Source of the DNA: Malus domestica
Taxonomy: Eukaryota; Streptophyta; Magnoliopsida; Rosales; Rosaceae
NCBI RefSeq assembly: GCF_042453785.1
Contig: NC_091675.1
Coordinates: 48,494,501 to 48,558,500, forward strand
Direction of reading: 5' to 3'
Length of the DNA stretch: 64,000 bases
Shown here piece by piece: positions 57,421 through 64,000 of this stretch (position 1 is the stretch's first letter; every line of letters starts with the position of its first letter). Made by a program: the position numbers and the translations under genes. Below the pieces are notes generated by a model. The model saw nothing but the letters and a program-made list of their open reading frames with translations. It did no database searches and was not told the origin of the DNA.

Positions 57421-60400
57421 GGCTTACCATATGACTAACCACGTTTTAGGGACATGTCAAACTTACAAGCTCAATTTCACCACTTTGGAAGTATCTGGAA
57501 GAAACTACCTGAAGTGGGTTTAAGACGTGAAGCTTCATCTTACTGCAAAGGGTATCATAGTTGTCATTGAGGCACCTATCGACGACAAACCCGTCAACGA
57601 AGCTCAAAAGCTACTGCAATGATCTTCATTCGAAAACATATCCATGATGCTCTGCAAACTGGGTACCTTACCGAGGAGGACCCACGCACCCTTTGGCTTG
57701 CTCTGGCTAACCATTTCGATCACTAGAAAGACATCTACTTGCCTGAAGTAAGACACGACTGGCAGCATCTTCGCTTCTAAGACTTTAAGTTCGTGAATAA
57801 ATATAACTCTGAAGTTTGTAGAATTTGATCACTATTGAAGTTCTGTAAAGTGGAACTAATCTAATCAGATCTCCTAAAGAAGACTTATTCTACCTTTCAT
57901 GCCACCGATATTATCCTGCAGCAACAATGTAAGGCACATAAATTCATCAAATTTTTAAATTTGATATCTGTTTTTCTTATCGCTGAAAAGCAGAACCAGC
58001 TTTTGATAAATAATCATGAAGCTCGACCTACTGGCTCAAACGCATCCGACCAATTATAGCAGCCACAAACGACGCAAGAATTGTCATAGTCATGGCAATG
58101 GGTGGCAAGCCCTACCATGAGCCCAAGGTCAACAGAATCAAGGCCCACCCAAGGGAGGAAATGTGACCCAGAAGGGTCAACCCTTTACCCATAAGGCCCT
58201 AAACTTCAAGAACAAAGGAAAAGCTCCCGTTCAATCGGCTTCCACTGAAATGGACATGTGCCACAACTGTGGATCAAAAGATCATTGGTCACGCGTATGT
58301 CGAGCTACCCTCGAGGCTATTGCCAAATATCATTCTCGTCGTGAGTCTAACTTTGCACATGTGGAACATCAGCTTCTATGGACGAATAAATTTTAGACAT
58401 GTTTTATGGTGTTTTACTAGGAGTGGTTGAACCCACTTGGAGTGGTCGGAGCCACTATATTTTCTAGGCTTATGGTTTAATTTTGGACAATTTTTCTAAG
58501 TATTTGGAATAATTTGTTTGGTTTTGGTTTGTTTTGAATTATGGATATTATTTCTCGAAGTGATTAATTGAATGAATGGATTTATATTTATGCATGTGAC
58601 CAATTTAATTAATTTATTTCTAGGTATATGTCTAGTGTGGAAGTTAGTTGTCTGGCTGATAGTGCTACCACACACACCATATTATGTGAGCAACACTATT
58701 TTACTAACTTTATACCCAAGAAAGCACCTCTAACAACTATCTCAAGCCCATCTAACCTAATTGAAGGATACGGAAAGGCCTGTATCATGTTGTCTAATGG
58801 TGCTGTCTTAACCATTAAAGAGGCCCTTTATTCTCTACGTTCCGAAAAAAATTGTTAAGTTTTAGAGATATTCGAAATAATCAATATCATATTGAAACCA
58901 CTGAAGATAATGGTTCTGAATTTCTTTGTATCACTTCTTACAACTATGCACAGAAGCGTATTCACAAGAAGTTGGAACGTCTCCCTAGTGGGTTGTACAT
59001 CATAACCATTCATGGCATAAAAGCCCACCATGTGGCCGGCCTTGTGCCTGAGTTCCAGAGCACTTTGCTGCTTTGGCATGACCGTATGGGACATCCCGGA
59101 CGTGACATGATGTCCCGTATTCTTAAGTCATCACATAGGCATCATTTACCTCCCTATGTTAGATTCCTGCCATGCAAAACGTGTTATTTGGGGAAGTTGA
59201 ATACTCAACCCTCGATCACAAAAATCATTTACAACCCTCCTAAGTTTCTTTAGAGGATTCAAGGGGATATTTGTGAATCTATCTAACCAACATACGAACC
59301 ATTTAGATACTTTATGGTGTTGGCTAATGCACATACATGATGGTCACATGTTTGCTTGTTGTCCATATGCAACGCTGCATTTGCGAAACTCCTAGCACAA
59401 ATTATTAAGCTAAGGGTTCACCACCCTGATTATCCGATCAAGTCGATTCGACTGGATAACACTGGAGAGTTTACGTCACAGACTTTTGACGATTATTGCA
59501 TGTCAGTAGAGATTGAAATGGAACATCCTATACCCCATGTTCACACCTAAAACGGCCTGGCAGAAGCTTTCATAAAGCACATTCAATTGATAGCTTGAAC
59601 TTTGGTTATATGAACCAAACTGTTGGTATTTTCCTGGGGTCATGCAATATTGCACGCATCTATGCTGGTCCACCTGAAGCCCATCTCTACCCAACCTCAT
59701 TCACCATTACAGTTGGTTACTGATACAAGCTTGACGTCTCGTATTTACGTGTGTTTGGGTACGCAATTTATGTGCCAATAGCGTTGCCACTACGTACCAA
59801 AATGGGTCCATTAATTGTTCGCTATTTAGAACCCTTGATAGGAGATCTCTTTACCGTATGTTTAGCGGATTGTCACTTTGATGAGACAGTCTTCCTATCA
59901 TTAGGTGGAGATAAGCATGCTAACATTCCTAGAGAACGCCGCAAATTATCGTGGTATGCTCCCACTATATCTTATTTAGATCCTCGCACTGCCCAGTTTA
60001 AAACTGAGGCGCGATGAATTATAGATCTTCAAAGCATTGCTCAGAGCATGCCAGATGCTTTTAATGATCTAGCTAAGGTGACAAGATCACATATACCTAC
60101 TGCAAACGCACCTGTAACGATAAATGTACCCCACGTATGTCACAATCCTACCTGGGAAGGCCGGACCATCCCCGAAGGTAAAGAGGCAGCACCTTCCACG
60201 CGGCTTAGTACATTGGCAGCTAACCCCTCATCTACTCCGACCATGAAGCATGGTAGACCCCTTGGTTCAAAGGATTTACAACCCCAAAAAAGGAAATGGG
60301 CACTAACTAGTGACCCTAGTTTGAATCCGACCATCACTCACTCATTTGTTCCAACACATGAAGTTATTTTAGATTACGGTGATGTCTTAAACAAGACAAA

Positions 60401-61963
60401 CCGAGCTCCCAAGAATCGCTAAATTTCGGTCCACTAAGCAGTATTGGATGAGGTTTGGAATCGGAATGAGATGATCGTTAATGATGCATTTGTGTACACA
60501 GTAACTATTAACATCATACTTAACGATGACATTGAACCACATTCCGTTGATGAATGCCGATGTAGAATGGATTTTAAGATAAAAGATCTTAGGAAAACAC
60601 GATATTACCTCAGCCTAGATATCGAGCATTGTTCGAATGGAATCCTAGTACATCAATTGAACTACACCTAAAAAGTGTTATGACGTTTTAATGAGGATAA
60701 AACGAAGCCTTCAAGTGCACTTATGATCGTTCGAACTCTATATGCTAAACGATATTTGTTCTGTCCAAAGGAGGATGAGGAAGAGATTTTGGAACCCGAA
60801 GTTCCATACCTAAGTGCAATTGGAGCTTTATTGTACTTGGCTCAATGCACTAGACCCGACATCTTCTTTGCTGTTAATATTTTGGCTAGATACAAATACG
60901 CCTTCACACATGCACTGGAATGGTGTTAAAGACATTTTCCGCTACCTTAAGGGTATGACGAATTTGGGCTTGTTCTATACCCGCAAATCTTCAAGAGTTG
61001 CCACCCCTTCAGTCCTCGTATTGATTCCTACCTTGTTGGTTATGCAGATGCTGGATATCTGTCTAACCCATATAGGGCAAGTTCTCAAACAGGCTATGTC
61101 TTTACCGTTAGAGACACCGCTATATCTTGGAGGTCTACCATGCAAACGCTAGTTGCGACTTCTTCGAACCATGCTGAGATTCTCGCCCTGCATGAAGCAT
61201 CGCGTGAGTGCTTTTGGTTAAGAGTAGTTATGGAACATATTCAAAGCACTAGTGGTCTTACTTCTGTCGTTGACCTTCCAACAATGATTTTCGAAGACAA
61301 TGCAACATATATCGAGTAGTTAAAGAAAGGATACATCAAGGGGAACAACACCAAGCACATAGCACCAACATTCTTTTATTCTGACCAATAACAACAACAT
61401 CAGAACATTGAAGTCAAGCAAATTTGTTCACATGACAACCTGGCCGATCTCTTTACCAAGTCATTGCCCAAGTCTACTTTTTAGAAGCTCGACCAAGGAA
61501 TCGATATGCGTAAATTATTTGAATTGAATTGCTTGTAGTTCTCTTATTTGGAAGTTATGTTTAACTCAGGAGGGTATCCTGAAGCATACTCACTTAATCT
61601 TAATGTACTCTTTTCCCTATGATTAGGAGCATTTTTCCCACTAGGTTTTTGCTATCTAACGAGGTTTTAACGAGGCAACCATCCTGGGATGATCATACTC
61701 CGTTAAGTTCACTGCTTTCGTCATGTGTAACGTGTGTTTTAGACATTATGCATACTTCTCACTTTTCTTCTTAGGCTATGGGTTTTCCCCATGCCTTAAG
61801 TTTTACCATAGCGAGGTTTTGTGAGTTTTACTACCAATGCGTACTTTCTTAAATTTAAGACTCACATTCGCCTGTTGTGTCGCCGACTTCATCAACTGTT
61901 CTACCTTATTTGCTGAAGATCTAATGCAATGTTTGTTTGAGTATTTACACACTCAAGGGGGAG
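57421..61963 (+). mobile_element. Third Copia retrotransposon remnant (gag to polypurine tract), heavily decayed
   Basis: The gag begins about 57421 (YKLNFTTLEVSGRNYLKWV) and has many stops. A CCHC knuckle CHNCGSKDHWSRVC lies near 58258. The protease motif LADSATTHTI follows (58628-58858), then the pre-integrase LLWHDRMGHPGRDMMSR with CKTC, and an integrase piece IRLDNTGEFTSQTF. Of the RT, only scraps such as IKDLRKTRYYLSLDI are left. RNase H appears as YLSAIGALLYLAQCTRPDI and a tail with DLFTKSLPKSTF. The YVDD region is deleted. The end-of-element text (CACTAGGTTTTTGCTATCTAACGAGG...) and polypurine tract TCAAGGGGGAG are typical of Tork-like Copia elements, which is inference. Confidence 0.8.
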
Positions 61964-62110
61964 TGTTGCAGTCATATTTGGAATATGAATGTAATTGTGT
62001 AAATCTAGTGTATCTAGGGATATCTTTTGTATTCCCTCACAATTAAATCTCTTTTCTCGCTTTCACTACCGCCGGCCTCCCCCTCACTATTCCCCTAGAA
62101 TAGCTCAATT
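61964..62110 (+). repeat. Partial 3' LTR of the third Copia remnant
   Basis: It begins TGTTGCAGTC right after the polypurine tract. No LTR end or TSD was found, and it appears to run out in AT-rich DNA near 62110. Confidence 0.55.
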
Positions 62111-62745
62111 AAATAGGCTTACAACAGACTTCATATATTTCACAAGTTTTTGGATATTTTCAAAAAAAAATTCATGCATGTAATTTATTGTTTTTACTTA
62201 ATATTTGGTGTATAATTATGTATTATTTTAATTACTTTTATGGTGTGTGTGCGTGTGTGTGTGTGTGTGTGTATGTTTATCTTTTTAATATGTAAATTTG
62301 TCAAAGAAAAATATGTAAGAGTATGATTAATGTAAACACAATAAATAAAATGTATACAAAACTAATATTAAAATTTAAAAGTTGATTACAAAATACGTAA
62401 TTCTACAATAATCGAAATATTTGACAATTTTTTCTATTAAAATAAGTTCGGAAAACTTACAAGAATTTTGGATAGAAAAGTGCGAATTCTTGAATAGTCA
62501 AAATGCATTCCAATTTTCATTCCGTCTTTTTCAAACATATCTAAATTCAAAAAATTTCGAGTTCAAATCTGTAATTTTAATGCTTAAACTAAAATTCCAT
62601 TCCAACTTGCACCCTAAGTAAAACCCAACTATATTAGAAACTTTATTGCAAGGTGAACCTATTAATAAGATTATTACTTTTAGGATTTTAGAAGGTTAGT
62701 AGGCCTTAGTTTGACTTTGAACGTTTGAGGTTTTGGAAGACTGTC
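62111..62745. other. AT-rich spacer with a (GT)n tract
   Basis: No genes recognised. The microsatellite is at 62243-62272. Confidence 0.45.
62243..62272. repeat. (GT)n microsatellite
   Basis: GT units with one GC interruption. Confidence 0.9.
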
Positions 62746-63178
62746 TAACACACCTCGACCAAGGTCAAGGTATGTTGGCCGTCACGTGAGAGTGACGTAG
62801 CCATGTGCATAGTGCGGAAGCGATAAAGATAGCAAATATACGAATAATTAAAAATCAAATTACTAGAGTGCACTACTAAATGAAAGTGATAGGAGTTAGT
62901 TACAACGGTGAACACTCCTAATCAGAGCATAATAAGTCTAGGTGCAGTCTAGTAGGACAAGTACTAGTTACACAGTATCAGGAATGTCTTACTATTATTC
63001 AAATAGGTCAAAACTGCCTACGATCTCGAGCCACCAACATCAACCTACTTAGAACCTGGAGGGGCGCAAAACAGAAAACGTGAGTGGGCAAAAACAAATG
63101 TTTTACAAAAATATTTCATTTATCAACATACTAACCCCTCGCTGTAAAACATGTAAGATTTGTCAGAATTAAGATAAA

Positions 63179-63226
<48 letters not shown>

Positions 63227-64000
63227 GAATCATATCAATTCAATTCATGCTTCACACAATCATATTCATATGTATGCTATGCCAAAATATAACAAAGTAA
63301 ACAATCCAGGTAAGAATAATTTCATAGAAATGTGATATGCTAGCCAGAACTCCTGAGGTAGTCTGTACGGTTGAATTCATAGCTCAAACTCAATCTAGCC
63401 GGAGTCACTACTATGACCTATACGGCAATATACTGCACATAAGTCGGAACCACTGAAAAGGGTCTGTACGACAAGATTGGGTGAAATATAATTATGCTCA
63501 ACTCTATTCTCTCATAGTAGCTGGGCGATAGTTCGCTAGTCACCTACGAGTTGAAACCATAAAGAAGGTTTGTACGACAAGACTGTGCACTTAAGTTGGA
63601 TCCAATATGAGCATATAGTGCGGGAGGTGACGTAAATAAACAGGCATGTACTTCATATCTCTGGCTAATTCACAATCACCCTAGGTGCAGCTTTATGAGC
63701 TCAACATTACTTAATCACATATCACATATCACATATTACATCATCGATGATTCACACAACCAAACATAATTTACCTGAACTCACATGTGCCTCCAAAGCA
63801 CCACATTTATAAATGTATGCAATCATGCAATGCATATTCAAAATATAGAAGCATTTGGCATATTATTTCAAAGCATACTTTCTTTAAAATGCATTTCTAG
63901 GAAATATATCAAGTATATAAATATATAGTGAAAACAAAAGCCCACTCACTGATAAGTTGAAAGGTCGTAGCCCCCGAGTCACCCGTGGATACGCTCGTCC
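62746..64000 (-). mobile_element. LTR of the same family as 3524-5711, inverted, cut off by the window end
   Basis: Read on the minus strand it ends GGTCGAGGTGTGTTA and contains the counterparts of the 4525-5711 part of the other copy: CGAGCGTATCC, ACTTATCAGTGAGTGGGC, the repeated GTCGTACAGA-type words, and CGTCACTCTCACGTGACGGCC. It is diverged from that copy. Whether it is a solo LTR or part of a full element cannot be seen. Confidence 0.7.
63181..63226. repeat. (CA)n(TA)n microsatellite
   Basis: About 17 CA units followed by 6 TA units, at the place where the other LTR copy carries its (AT)n run. Confidence 0.9.

Overview
This is a stretch of nuclear plant DNA from a eudicot. Its genes have introns with GT-AG (one GC-AG) junctions, the spacers are AT-rich, and the gene families are plant ones: a plastid adenylosuccinate synthetase, a CER2-like BAHD protein, and a VIN3-like PHD protein. 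Several of the small repeats look like families I associate with apple and pear, so Rosaceae is my best guess. That part is inference from memory and could not be checked here. Only three genes look complete: adenylosuccinate synthetase (minus strand, about 10.2-12.2 kb, 4 coding exons, 493 aa), a CER2-like acyltransferase-fold protein (minus strand, 21.4-23.4 kb, 2 exons, 432 aa), and a VIN3-like/VEL protein (plus strand, 37.8-42.0 kb, 4 exons, 629 aa). The rest is gene fragments and transposable elements, many with visible ends and target-site duplications (TSDs). Layout: 0-0.9 kb, end of a PIF/Harbinger element abutting a truncated DUF21/CNNM gene. 2.2-3.1 kb, hAT element. 3.5-5.7 kb, solo LTR with a perfect 5-bp TSD; an inverted copy of the same family runs off the right end of the window (62.7-64.0 kb). 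6.7-9.4 kb, two Copia remnants head to head. 10.2-12.6 kb, adenylosuccinate synthetase. 13.5-16.3 kb, an internal piece of an importin-like ARM/HEAT-repeat gene, missing both ends. 17.6 kb, a Helitron 3' terminus. 17.7-19.0 kb, a Pack-MULE carrying a GT77 glycosyltransferase fragment. 19.0-21.3 kb, two partial copies of a UTP4-like gene end, interleaved with a duplicated tail of the CER2-like gene. 21.4-23.4 kb, the CER2-like gene. 25.7-26.8 kb, an unidentified gene tail, a ZF-HD zinc-finger remnant and a minisatellite. 28.6-33.3 kb, Copia element 1. 35.3-36.4 kb, a long-TIR MULE filled with polypyrimidine repeats. 37.5-42.1 kb, the VIN3-like gene. 42.2-46.5 kb, a run of MITE, TRIM-like LTR element, PIF/Harbinger and hAT insertions. 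46.6-51.4 kb, Copia element 2 on the minus strand. 52.3-53.8 kb, a hAT-like element that contains a U2 snRNA-type promoter and the first ~45 nt of a U2-like RNA. 54.8-56.1 kb, an unidentified multi-exon gene remnant. 56.4-62.1 kb, a third and more decayed Copia element. The genes do not form an operon or obvious pathway cluster; they are unrelated neighbours separated by mobile DNA. The most unusual content is the snRNA promoter/U2 cassette inside a transposon (53.5-53.65 kb), the Pack-MULE with its captured exon(s), the doubly truncated importin-like fragment near a Helitron end, and three LTR elements whose termini are not the canonical TG...CA.
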